Shown piece after piece: positions 1 through 5,341 of a stretch of DNA of 5,936 bases; position 1 is the first letter of the stretch, and every line of letters begins with the position of its first letter. The position numbers and the translations under genes were made by a program. A model generated the notes under the pieces. The model was not told where the DNA came from, ran no database searches, and saw nothing but the letters and a program-made list of their open reading frames with translations. The stretch covers positions 1 through 5,936 of the forward strand of contig JALTZQ010000032.1 of the NCBI GenBank assembly GCA_027046105.1. Reading direction: 5' to 3'. This DNA is from Pyrodictiaceae archaeon. GTDB taxonomy: Archaea; Thermoproteota; Thermoprotei_A; Sulfolobales; Pyrodictiaceae.

Positions 1-801
1 AATTACAACAGCTTCTAGTAATGCGGCAATACTATTCCTTGTCCTCAACATTTCCGATATTCTTGATAATGCTAGTGAGAGGTCTATATTGAGTTGCTCA
101 ACTCGTTCTTTCTCGAAAATTGTAGGAAACGTCTTAATGAAGTCCATAGGTAAGCCTGAAACAAGTCCGAGAAGAAGCTGTAATATAGCGGCTTGAAAAC
201 TACTTAACCCTAAAGCAGACTTTAAGATTTCAACAATACTCTCTAAAGGTAAGTTCTCAGTAATGAGTGATACACGGGGCAAGTTATTACTATCAATTAA
301 AGTGAAATCTGTCCCGAGCTCGTTAAATAAGCCTAAATACTCGCCATGCCAGTCAATAACGATACTCAATATATCATTTTTTGCCAACTCACGGACAATA
401 AATGCCGCGGTGTGTGATTTCCCCGTCCCAGTTGAACCAAAAATCCCTATATGTCTCCAGATAGAGTCAAGAGACACACCAACACTGCTACCATCGCTAA
501 GCAATCCTACGAGTACATCAAGACTATTGGGTAATATCGCTATACCACCACTGCTTCGTCGACCTAGTGGTGGAGGCAAAACAATATCGCTTGCATTACA
601 ATTTAGAAGACATTGCCTGACGCTAACGCCAGTAATAGACGATAATAACGTGACAATTGTTTTGTCACAATCGATAAAAGACTTGCATCTCCCTCTTTTG
701 CATCTGAAAAAGTACCTTAACTTGATGTTGGCCTCAGTAAGAATAGAGACTAGTTCAGCAATAGCTTTTGGTGATGTTATCCTCAGCGTGTATCTCGGCA
801 T
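1..801 (-). CDS. HerA-like (DUF87) P-loop ATPase, C-terminus beyond the left edge
   Basis: This frame is open from an ATG at 801 to the window edge: 267 residues with no stop, so the C-terminal part is missing. Walker A is GSTGTGKS at residues 122-129. Walker B is of the HerA type, SIVIDWHGEY at 146-155, where WHGEY resembles the D-x-H-G-E-Y signature of HerA/DUF87 ATPases. The family forms hexameric DNA-translocating motors; HerA itself works with the NurA nuclease in DNA end resection. The roughly 118 residues before Walker A occupy the place of the HAS-barrel but carry cysteines at 34, 39, 45, 64 and 68, which could bind metal. The start is supported by AGGAG four bases upstream (806-810). 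No nurA, mre11 or rad50 gene lies on the visible side, so this may be a HerA paralogue and not the resection HerA. The ATPase family call is firm; the specific role is unknown. Confidence 0.86.
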   Translation of the reverse strand, partial: MPRYTLRITSPKAIAELVSILTEANIKLRYFFRCKRGRCKSFIDCDKTIVTLLSSITGVSVRQCLLNCNASDIVLPPPLGRRSSGGIAILPNSLDVLVGLLSDGSSVGVSLDSIWRHIGIFGSTGTGKSHTAAFIVRELAKNDILSIVIDWHGEYLGLFNELGTDFTLIDSNNLPRVSLITENLPLESIVEILKSALGLSSFQAAILQLLLGLVSGLPMDFIKTFPTIFEKERVEQLNIDLSLALSRISEMLRTRNSIAALLEAVVI

Positions 802-882
802 AACTCTCCTAAAATTATAACCTATGCAGTAACGTGTAGAGGCGTAACCGCAAGTATCTATGTAAAGAGAATTATGTCAAAA

Positions 883-890
883 CTTTATAG
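883..890 (+). promoter_or_regulatory. Candidate box A (TATA) for tRNA-Val
   Basis: CTTTATAG is a good crenarchaeal box A. It would place the transcription start about 25 bases downstream, near 912, leaving a leader of roughly 35 nt before the tRNA at 946 for RNase P to remove. This rests on the consensus alone; no start site is known. Confidence 0.45.
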
Positions 891-945
891 CCCCCGTCCC
901 TGGTAGGCGTAAGGACAAAAATGGGGCAAGAGAGGAATCGTGGAG

Positions 946-1023
946 GGGCCCGTCGTCTAGCCTGGTTAGGACGCCGCCCTTACACGGCGGAGGTCCGGGG
1001 TTCAAATCCCCGCGGGCCCACCA
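946..1023 (+). tRNA. tRNA-Val (anticodon TAC), CCA encoded, no intron
   Basis: A full cloverleaf can be folded by eye. The acceptor stem is GGGCCCG (946-952) with CGGGCCC (1013-1019), the discriminator is A at 1020, and CCA is encoded at 1021-1023. The anticodon stem is CCGCC (974-978) with GGCGG (986-990), enclosing the loop C-T-TAC-A-C, so the anticodon is TAC at 981-983 and the tRNA reads the valine codon GTA. The T arm is CGGGG-TTCAAAT-CCCCG (996-1012). The D stem closes with one G-T pair. No intron is present. A TTTT run at 1024-1027 follows directly and may help termination. The tfb gene converges on it with only 20 bases between the two ends. Confidence 0.97.
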
Positions 1024-1043
1024 TTTTGTGGTAAAAGATCCTC

Positions 1044-1985
1044 CTATTGCGCTGGTAAGCGTATTCCTAGTCTTTGTACTAGCTCTTTGTATCTATTTCT
1101 TACAGTCACCTCGGTAACTCCGGCAGCGCTTGCTATCTCCTTCTGTGTTCTTCTTTCACCAAGCTCTAATGCGGCAATGTATATGGCGGCTGCTGCGAGA
1201 CCAGCAGGATCCTTACCTGCAGTGAGCCCTAAGCGTCGGGCTTCAAGGAGAATCTCCATGGCCCTACGCTCAACCTTTGGTGAAAGCCCCAGCGAGGAGG
1301 CTATCTTTGCAACATAGCGTGTAGGGTCTATTATTGGCATTCTAAGCCTTAACTCTCTCACAATAAGCCTATAACACCTTGCAACCTCCTTCCTCCCACC
1401 TTTAACAAAATCAGCTATTTCATCAAGACTCTTAGGTACACCTCTCATACGGCAAGCAGCGTATAACGCAGCTGCAGCAATAGATTCAAGACTACGACCA
1501 CGTACAAGCCCCTTCTCAGCAGCTTGCCTATAAATAGCCATTGCATCATCAATTATGCTTCTTGGGAGACCGAGAAGCTCAATTAAACGTGCTACTTCGC
1601 GAGCAGCTTGCTCAATATTCTTTTCAATACTACTAGCTGTCCTTAACTTTGCTTGTAACCTCCGGAGACGCTCAGCTTCAAGTCGTGCACGTGCTTCAAG
1701 TTTACGACCAGCGGCATCACGATAACCACTAATGGTTGTTAAAACACCATAATCGGGTAAAACGTGGCTTAAAGGACTACCTACACGGCTACGTCTAGTC
1801 TTTTCTTCTGGAGTATAAGCTCTCCATTCGGGACCAGTATCTATAGGTGCTTCTTCAATAACCTCGCCTGTAAGCTTACAAATATACTCACCACGTTGCT
1901 CATCATAAAATATCTGGTCGGGTGGACACTCAATGGATGCTCTCTCTTCCCTCTCAGTTGCGGAGTAATCTTCTTCAAAAATCAT
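1044..1985 (-). CDS. tfb: Transcription initiation factor B (TFB, archaeal TFIIB)
   Basis: TFB binds the TBP-box A complex and the BRE and recruits RNA polymerase. The 313-residue length is normal. The N-terminal zinc ribbon (about 20-45) keeps C20 and C36 but has D23 and T39 at the other two ligand positions, a pattern shared with Sulfolobus TFB1. GPEWRAYTPEEK (51-62) and RVG-PL (67-72) mark the B-finger/linker. The next stretch, residues 73-86, is diverged from the usual TIHDxGLST-type B-reader: it has P77 in place of H and VLT in place of LST. Two cyclin folds follow, about 115-210 and 215-310. The C-terminal helix-turn-helix, around 280-302, includes TQKEIASAAGVTEVTVRNRY, the BRE reader. 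The ATG at 1985 is preceded by GGTG (1993-1996) with 7 bases between, and by a box A. The family call is certain; whether it is the main TFB or a paralogue is open. Confidence 0.97.
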   Translation of the reverse strand: MIFEEDYSATEREERASIECPPDQIFYDEQRGEYICKLTGEVIEEAPIDTGPEWRAYTPEEKTRRSRVGSPLSHVLPDYGVLTTISGYRDAAGRKLEARARLEAERLRRLQAKLRTASSIEKNIEQAAREVARLIELLGLPRSIIDDAMAIYRQAAEKGLVRGRSLESIAAAALYAACRMRGVPKSLDEIADFVKGGRKEVARCYRLIVRELRLRMPIIDPTRYVAKIASSLGLSPKVERRAMEILLEARRLGLTAGKDPAGLAAAAIYIAALELGERRTQKEIASAAGVTEVTVRNRYKELVQRLGIRLPAQ

Positions 1986-2016
1986 ATCTCGACACCAGAC
2001 AGGTTATCAGCGAAAA

Positions 2017-2026
2017 CCTTAAAGCC
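2017..2026 (-). promoter_or_regulatory. Candidate box A of the tfb promoter
   Basis: On the minus strand GGCTTTAAGG has its TATA-like core centred near 2021, which predicts a start near 1995, about ten bases before the tfb ATG. The leader would therefore be very short and would just include the GGTG ribosome binding site. A perfect inverted repeat (2028-2042) lies immediately upstream, next to where TFB would contact the BRE. Confidence 0.5.
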
Positions 2027-2027
2027 C

Positions 2028-2042
2028 ACGCTACTATAGCGT
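2028..2042. repeat. Perfect inverted repeat next to the tfb box A
   Basis: ACGCTA-CTA-TAGCGT has 6-bp arms and a 3-base centre. It lies between the end of the short gene at 2114 and the tfb box A, touching the BRE position. It could be an operator acting on tfb. A 3-nt loop without a following T-run makes an intrinsic terminator less likely. The repeat itself is certain, its role is not. Confidence 0.5.
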
Positions 2043-2113
2043 ACCCGGGCTAATAAGAGTTTCGACTCCATCTTCATGATCTCCATACCAAGCTATAAGC
2101 ATTGAGTAAACAA

Positions 2114-2416
2114 TTATGTACATATTATTGCATGATCGCTGCTTACACCATAGTAAAGAATGTCTTCAACTTCATTCTTGTATAAAACTGTTAAATTATC
2201 GTAGCAATGATCAAGCTCCACCTCTCTTAGATCAGCTTCTATAAGCCTGGTAACTATGCTCCTACGTATGCTTCTCTCGATAGCCAGGAGAACCCTACAA
2301 TCACTGCTACTAGCAATAACATGTAGGCAGAAACTCTTTTCGTTAAGATATAACATGAGCTTATAAGGTAAGAGACTAAGCAATTTGCGGCAACAAAAAT
2401 GTGGGTCTGGGAACAA
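2114..2416 (-). CDS. Uncharacterised 100-residue protein downstream of malate dehydrogenase
   Basis: I do not recognise this protein. The frame opens at a TTG 14 bases after the malate dehydrogenase stop, with an in-frame TAG directly before it, so it cannot begin earlier; only a weak GAGAT precedes it. The next ATG is residue 21 and has no ribosome binding site, so the true start is unsure. From about residue 20 the composition looks like a real small soluble protein: a beta-like stretch (LMLYLNEKSFCLHVIAS), an amphipathic basic helix around 42-60 (CRVLLAIERSIRRSI), then an acidic segment ending in VEDILYYGVSSDHAIICT. Six cysteines are present (8, 9, 30, 40, 71, 99). Codons (AGG, AGA, ATA) match the neighbours. 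There is no signal peptide or membrane segment. Same-strand spacing suggests co-transcription with malate dehydrogenase. Confidence 0.5.
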   Translation of the reverse strand: MFPDPHFCCRKLLSLLPYKLMLYLNEKSFCLHVIASSSDCRVLLAIERSIRRSIVTRLIEADLREVELDHCYDNLTVLYKNEVEDILYYGVSSDHAIICT

Positions 2417-2430
2417 CTATCTCTAACCCT

Positions 2431-3357
2431 TTAGGCTAGGTACTTGCTCGGTATTTGTGCTATGTTAGCCTTTATAGCTTCGACACTCTCAAGGAAGCCC
2501 TTCCTCTCCTCATCAGTTAGTGTTAGTTCTATTACCTTCTCGACACCATTGCGACCAAGCACTATCGGAACAGATGCTGGTACATCAGTTAACCCGTATT
2601 CACCCCTGAGAACGATACTTGCAAGGAATACCTTCTTTAGATCCTTCTTTATAGCCTCTACCATGATAGCTAGACCCGCGCCAGGACCGTAGTTGCTACT
2701 ATAGCCACGAAGTTTTGTTATCGCTGCTCCGGCTTGTACTGTTTCGCGTACAATCTCGTCAATTTCCTCTTTGTTAAGTAGCTCCGTCAAGGGTTTACCA
2801 GCTATGGTGCTAAGTCTTGGAACTGGGAACATTTTCTCGCCGTGTTGTCCAAGAACAACGGCGTTGATGCTTGCAGGAGAGATACCGAGCTTCTTTGCAG
2901 CGTAGTATCTTAATCGTCCTGCATCGAGTACACCGCTAAAACCGATCACTCTTTCTCTAGGCCATCCAAGCCTTTTGTACATGAGATAGGTCATTGCGTC
3001 CAACGGGTTTGTGGTCAAGAGGACTATAGAGTTAGGGGCATATTCTTTGATCTTTTCAGCAACATCAACGATGATTTCTGCATTTTTGCCAACTAGCTCC
3101 TCTCTCGTCATACCAGGCTTGCGTGGGAATCCCGCAGTAACAACTACTATGTCACTGCCTGCCATATCACTGAAGTCGTTGCTTCCCTTAATATCAATGC
3201 TTAACCCTAAAATGCTTGCTGCATGGGCTAAATCCAGTGCTTCACCCTGAGGTTTACCTTCGATAATGTCTATAAGTAGTATATCGTCAAGCTCTTTCAG
3301 CATCATGAACAATGCTGCACTAGTACCTACCCTACCAGCACCGACAATAGTTATCAA
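2431..3357 (-). CDS. mdh: Malate dehydrogenase (NAD-type, LDH-like archaeal family)
   Basis: The enzyme interconverts malate and oxaloacetate in the cytoplasm. With the TTG start at 3357 the protein has 308 residues and begins MITIVGAGRVG, matching the N-terminus and length I recall for Aeropyrum pernix malate dehydrogenase. GGTGG (3363-3367) sits five bases upstream of that TTG, while the longer frame from TTG 3387 adds ten residues without family counterpart. GAGRVG (6-11) is the Rossmann loop, and D30 at the end of the second strand favours NAD over NADP. R79 in FPRKPGMTR is the malate-specific arginine (Arg102 of lactate dehydrogenase numbering); R85, D145, R148 and catalytic H172 (GQHGEK) complete the active site. 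A short gene follows 14 bases after its stop. The aminopropyltransferase gene lies 114 bases upstream on the same strand, but a separate box A is visible. Confidence 0.95.
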   Translation of the reverse strand: MITIVGAGRVGTSAALFMMLKELDDILLIDIIEGKPQGEALDLAHAASILGLSIDIKGSNDFSDMAGSDIVVVTAGFPRKPGMTREELVGKNAEIIVDVAEKIKEYAPNSIVLLTTNPLDAMTYLMYKRLGWPRERVIGFSGVLDAGRLRYYAAKKLGISPASINAVVLGQHGEKMFPVPRLSTIAGKPLTELLNKEEIDEIVRETVQAGAAITKLRGYSSNYGPGAGLAIMVEAIKKDLKKVFLASIVLRGEYGLTDVPASVPIVLGRNGVEKVIELTLTDEERKGFLESVEAIKANIAQIPSKYLA

Positions 3358-3407
3358 CGCATCCACCAATATGCCTATTTTAGCCAAATGGGCTGATATA
3401 TCGGTTG

Positions 3408-3416
3408 TGTATAAAC
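3408..3416 (-). promoter_or_regulatory. Candidate box A for malate dehydrogenase
   Basis: GTTTATACA on the minus strand is centred near 3412, predicting a start near 3386 and a leader of about 30 nt that contains the GGTGG ribosome binding site at 3363-3367. A start near 3386 would exclude or truncate the alternative TTG at 3387, which agrees with the shorter protein chosen here. Confidence 0.45.
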
Positions 3417-3471
3417 TAGTAAATGAAGCTCGTAGACTATTGTCAAAGAAGCCAATTAGTTTACTATATTC

Positions 3472-4341
3472 TTAGTCTCTCTTAAATGGTGGCATGTAGA
3501 ACATTGCAACATGTCTTCTGCCGTCATAGAATCTTGTCCTAACACCCCTAGTTCTAAGGATGGAGTCAATAGTATCCTCTCTGATACCATCTATACGCTT
3601 CTTAGAGGCAAGAATGAAATTATTCGTATAAAGGAATGATGGTATCCACACATTATATTCTGCAACAAACTTAAACACAGACCTCATAGCCTCAACGACA
3701 GTATTGTACTGTTTTGTAAAGAAGAAGCTGTTACCGGCCTGTGTTACAATAACTCCTTCACTATTGAGTATTTTCGAGAGATCTGTAAAGAATTCAATAC
3801 TATATAATTTATAAGCTATCTCTGAGCCATAGGGGTCGGTGAGATCCATCACTATAACATCGTACTTTTCGCCTCTTTCTAGAGCTTTCTTTACAAACGT
3901 AAATCCATCCTCTATAACTATTATTGCACGTTTATCTTCAAATGCTCCTTGATGCCATTCTGGGAGGTATTGTTTAGAAACCTCAACAACTACATCATCT
4001 ATATCAACCATTACAGCCTCTTTCACAGTTTTGTGTTTTAGTACTTCACGGAGTGTTGCGCCTTCGCCTCCACCAAGTATAAGTACGCGTTGAGGGTTTG
4101 GGTGGAGAACCATGGCGGGGTGTACAAGTGCTTCGTGATAGATGTATTCATCGGTTTCTGTACTCTGAATGAGCCCGTCAAGAACAAGTGCTTTACCAAA
4201 CATTTTTAGTCGCACGACCTCAATAAGTTGATACTTAGACTTTGTGCGATATATCACCTCTTCAACCTCATAGAGGACCGTTAGTGATGAATCGCCTGGT
4301 TGAGCTAGGAAGAGCCCAGTAAGACCCCTAAACTTCTCCAC
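3472..4341 (-). CDS. speE: Aminopropyltransferase (spermidine synthase family)
   Basis: The enzyme transfers aminopropyl from decarboxylated S-adenosylmethionine to a polyamine acceptor. Residues below assume the GTG start at 4341 (289 residues). Visible are the N-terminal beta domain (about 20-60, with LDGLIQSTETDEYIYHE), the substrate-lining YHEALVHPAM (68-77), the SAM-binding GGGEGATLREV (90-100), VDID (112-115), EDG (144-146), the catalytic D166 in DLTDPYGSE and TQAGNSFFF (200-208). The frame extends upstream to TTG 4395, but that codon lacks a ribosome binding site, whereas GTG 4341 has GGTG at 4348-4351, six bases ahead; the extra 18 residues have no clear family match. The acceptor (putrescine, agmatine or a longer amine, as crenarchaeal enzymes vary) cannot be fixed from sequence. 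The gene probably has its own promoter. The start is the uncertain part. Confidence 0.93.
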   Translation of the reverse strand: MEKFRGLTGLFLAQPGDSSLTVLYEVEEVIYRTKSKYQLIEVVRLKMFGKALVLDGLIQSTETDEYIYHEALVHPAMVLHPNPQRVLILGGGEGATLREVLKHKTVKEAVMVDIDDVVVEVSKQYLPEWHQGAFEDKRAIIVIEDGFTFVKKALERGEKYDVIVMDLTDPYGSEIAYKLYSIEFFTDLSKILNSEGVIVTQAGNSFFFTKQYNTVVEAMRSVFKFVAEYNVWIPSFLYTNNFILASKKRIDGIREDTIDSILRTRGVRTRFYDGRRHVAMFYMPPFKRD

Positions 4342-4415
4342 AGCCCACACCAGGATCAACAAGTCTTCAAGACACACAAAAGGTTTGATGCACAACTAGC
4401 GGAGGATTAACGTTA

Positions 4416-4435
4416 AGCAATACTTAGCAATACTT
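4416..4435. repeat. Tandem 10-bp direct repeat just downstream of the speE box A
   Basis: AGCAATACTT occurs twice back to back (4416-4425, 4426-4435). On the minus strand it occupies the space between the candidate TATA box and the predicted start of speE. The 10-bp period is about one DNA turn, which would put both copies on the same face. A regulator bound here could block initiation, but this is inference; two copies of a short AT-rich word can also arise by chance. Confidence 0.45.
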
Positions 4436-4440
4436 ATAGC
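4433..4440 (-). promoter_or_regulatory. Candidate box A for speE
   Basis: GCTATAAG on the minus strand is a good TATA-like box, predicting a start near 4410 and a leader of about 70 nt to the GTG at 4341. It lies only four bases beyond the D box of the candidate guide RNA (4444-4499), so the 3' end of that RNA and this promoter are nearly adjacent. Confidence 0.45.
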
Positions 4441-4443
4441 ATC

Positions 4444-4499
4444 TCAGACGAGGGTACTTTCAGCACCCTATTGAACTCAGACCTAAAGGCCTACATCAT
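4444..4499 (-). ncRNA. Candidate C/D box sRNA (2'-O-methylation guide)
   Basis: On the minus strand the order is: box C ATGATGT (4493-4499; consensus RUGAUGA, last base off), a 12-nt guide AGGCCTTTAGGT, D' box CTGA (4477-4480), a 10-nt spacer, C' GTGCTGA (4460-4466; one mismatch), a second 12-nt guide AAGTACCCTCGT, and D box CTGA (4444-4447). Two CUGA boxes and two guides of exactly 12 nt fit archaeal double-guide sRNAs. GCATT (4503-4507) and GATGC (4439-4443) could close a terminal stem, though not directly at box C. The D' guide can pair over 9 bp, one G-U, with ACUUAAAGG of archaeal 16S rRNA (around E. coli 909-917), pointing to A913. No target was recognised for the second guide. Box C lies 25 bases after the tRNA-Thr CCA on the same strand, so processing from a shared transcript is possible. 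The two box mismatches keep confidence moderate. Confidence 0.52.
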
Positions 4500-4524
4500 A
4501 GAAATGCAGGAGTTATAAGGACAA

Positions 4525-4628
4525 TGGAGCCGCCGGCGGGATTTGAACCCGCGACCACCGGCTTTCCCAGCCCTACAAGGTATAAGGGCTTACGAGGCCG
4601 GCGCTCTACCAGGCTGAGCTACGGCGGC
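4525..4628 (-). tRNA. tRNA-Thr (anticodon CGT) with intron, CCA encoded
   Basis: The minus strand folds into a full cloverleaf once the intron is removed. The acceptor stem is GCCGCCG (4622-4628) with CGGCGGC (4529-4535), the discriminator is T at 4528 as usual for archaeal tRNA-Thr, and CCA is at 4525-4527. The D stem is GCTC/GAGC. The anticodon stem CCGGC/GCCGG encloses the loop C-T-CGT-A-A, so the anticodon is CGT (threonine, codon ACG). The T arm is GCGGG-TTCAAAT-CCCGC. The mature tRNA has 74 nt plus CCA after splicing of a 27-nt intron at 4564-4590. A weak box A (ACTAAAA, 4661-4667) lies upstream. A candidate C/D box RNA follows on the same strand. Confidence 0.97.
4564..4590 (-). other. 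tRNA-Thr intron, canonical position 37/38, bulge-helix-bulge
   Basis: The 27-nt intron separates A37 (4591) from A38 (4563). The bases around both junctions form a textbook motif for the archaeal splicing endonuclease: a 4-bp helix CTCG/TGGG (with T-G and G-T wobbles) between a 3-nt bulge TA|A on the 5' side and AA|A on the 3' side, then the intron helix GCCC/GGGC. The outer helix is the anticodon stem. The cuts fall between the second and third bulge bases, as expected. Confidence 0.92.
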
Positions 4629-4699
4629 ACACCAGATAAACCTGAAGGAGGTAGTGGGGGTTTTAGTCTTTGTCTTAAGCAAGGCAAGGTGGAACGTCA

Positions 4700-5293
4700 A
4701 TGATGCTTTATACTCAGCGTTATCAGAGAAGAAGCCCAGGTTCAAAGATTAGGTTCAAGTGTATAAGGTGTGATGTCTGCTGTGGTACTGGTCCAAACAT
4801 AGCCTTAACAGTCTTTGATGTAGTGAGAATGGCGCGTTTCCTACGTATGCATTGGAAAAAGTTCTTAAAAATCTACACTAAAATCATAATAGCTGACATA
4901 TATCCATTTATAAGCTTAAAAGACGATGGAAAAGGTAGATGTATCTTCTTGGCATATAGGGAAAACGGTGAAACCATATGCATAATATATCCTGCAAGAC
5001 CTATGCGATGCCGTATATACCCCGTTATAGTAGAGGGGCTCAAAGGAAAAAAAGGCACATATGTCGACAAAGCATGTCCAGGTCTAGGTAAGGGCCCGGA
5101 AACAATCATAAATGTAAATGCAATAGAATCCTATAGAAGGGAAAGGAAAGAGCATTATCAACTATTGACTAAGCTGCTACTAGAGGATGGCCTCGAACCG
5201 TTAGAGGCGCTTGAAAAGGCTCTAGAAAAATTATGGGCGGAGTACGATAATAGGCCTATATGGTCAGATTTAGATAACTTAGATGAGATCTAG
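4700..5293 (+). CDS. CxxCxxCC metal-binding protein (YkgJ/UPF0153 family)
   Basis: The 197-residue protein begins with a basic tail and then carries CIRCDVCC at 21-28, the CxxCxxCC signature of the YkgJ/UPF0153 family (PF03692), which is thought to chelate zinc or an iron-sulfur centre. Further family-type cysteines are C81 (GRCIFL), C94, C104 (RPMRCRIYP) and C126 (KACPGLGKGP), so eight cysteines could hold one or two metal sites. The C-terminal 60 residues form a charged helical tail. No membrane segment or signal is present, so it should be cytoplasmic. The first ATG (4700) has GGTGG at 4688-4692, seven bases before it, and is preferred over the ATG at 4703. The biochemical role of the family is not settled. 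A DUF357-nucleotidyltransferase follows after 48 bases and is probably co-transcribed. Confidence 0.88.
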   Translation: MMLYTQRYQRRSPGSKIRFKCIRCDVCCGTGPNIALTVFDVVRMARFLRMHWKKFLKIYTKIIIADIYPFISLKDDGKGRCIFLAYRENGETICIIYPARPMRCRIYPVIVEGLKGKKGTYVDKACPGLGKGPETIINVNAIESYRRERKEHYQLLTKLLLEDGLEPLEALEKALEKLWAEYDNRPIWSDLDNLDEI

Positions 5294-5341
5294 GAGTTCG
5301 TATCCATGCAACAAAGCGTCCTGCGCCTTTGGTGATACCTC

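Noticed and set aside
263..820. Plus-strand open frame of 185 codons
   Set aside because: It lies opposite the HerA-like gene, whose Walker A and B motifs and ribosome binding site show that the minus strand is coding. The plus-strand translation has no recognisable motif.
946..1023. tRNA genes as integration sites of a mobile element
   Set aside because: No integrase, no repeated tRNA 3' fragment and no composition shift next to either tRNA is visible in this window.
1866..1928. Loss of two zinc ligands in the TFB ribbon (C20/D23 and C36/T39)
   Set aside because: Striking at first, but Sulfolobus TFB1 as I recall it has the same CPPD and CxxT pattern, so this is a crenarchaeal norm and not decay.
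3385..3387. Upstream TTG as start of malate dehydrogenase
   Set aside because: It adds ten residues before the family N-terminus and lies at the predicted transcription start; TTG 3357 has GGTGG at the right distance and gives the usual 308 residues.
4451..4469. Hairpin AGGGTGC-TGAAA-GTACCCT on the minus strand as a terminator of tRNA-Thr
   Set aside because: No T-run follows, and the same bases serve as C' box and second guide in the C/D RNA reading, which explains more of the region.
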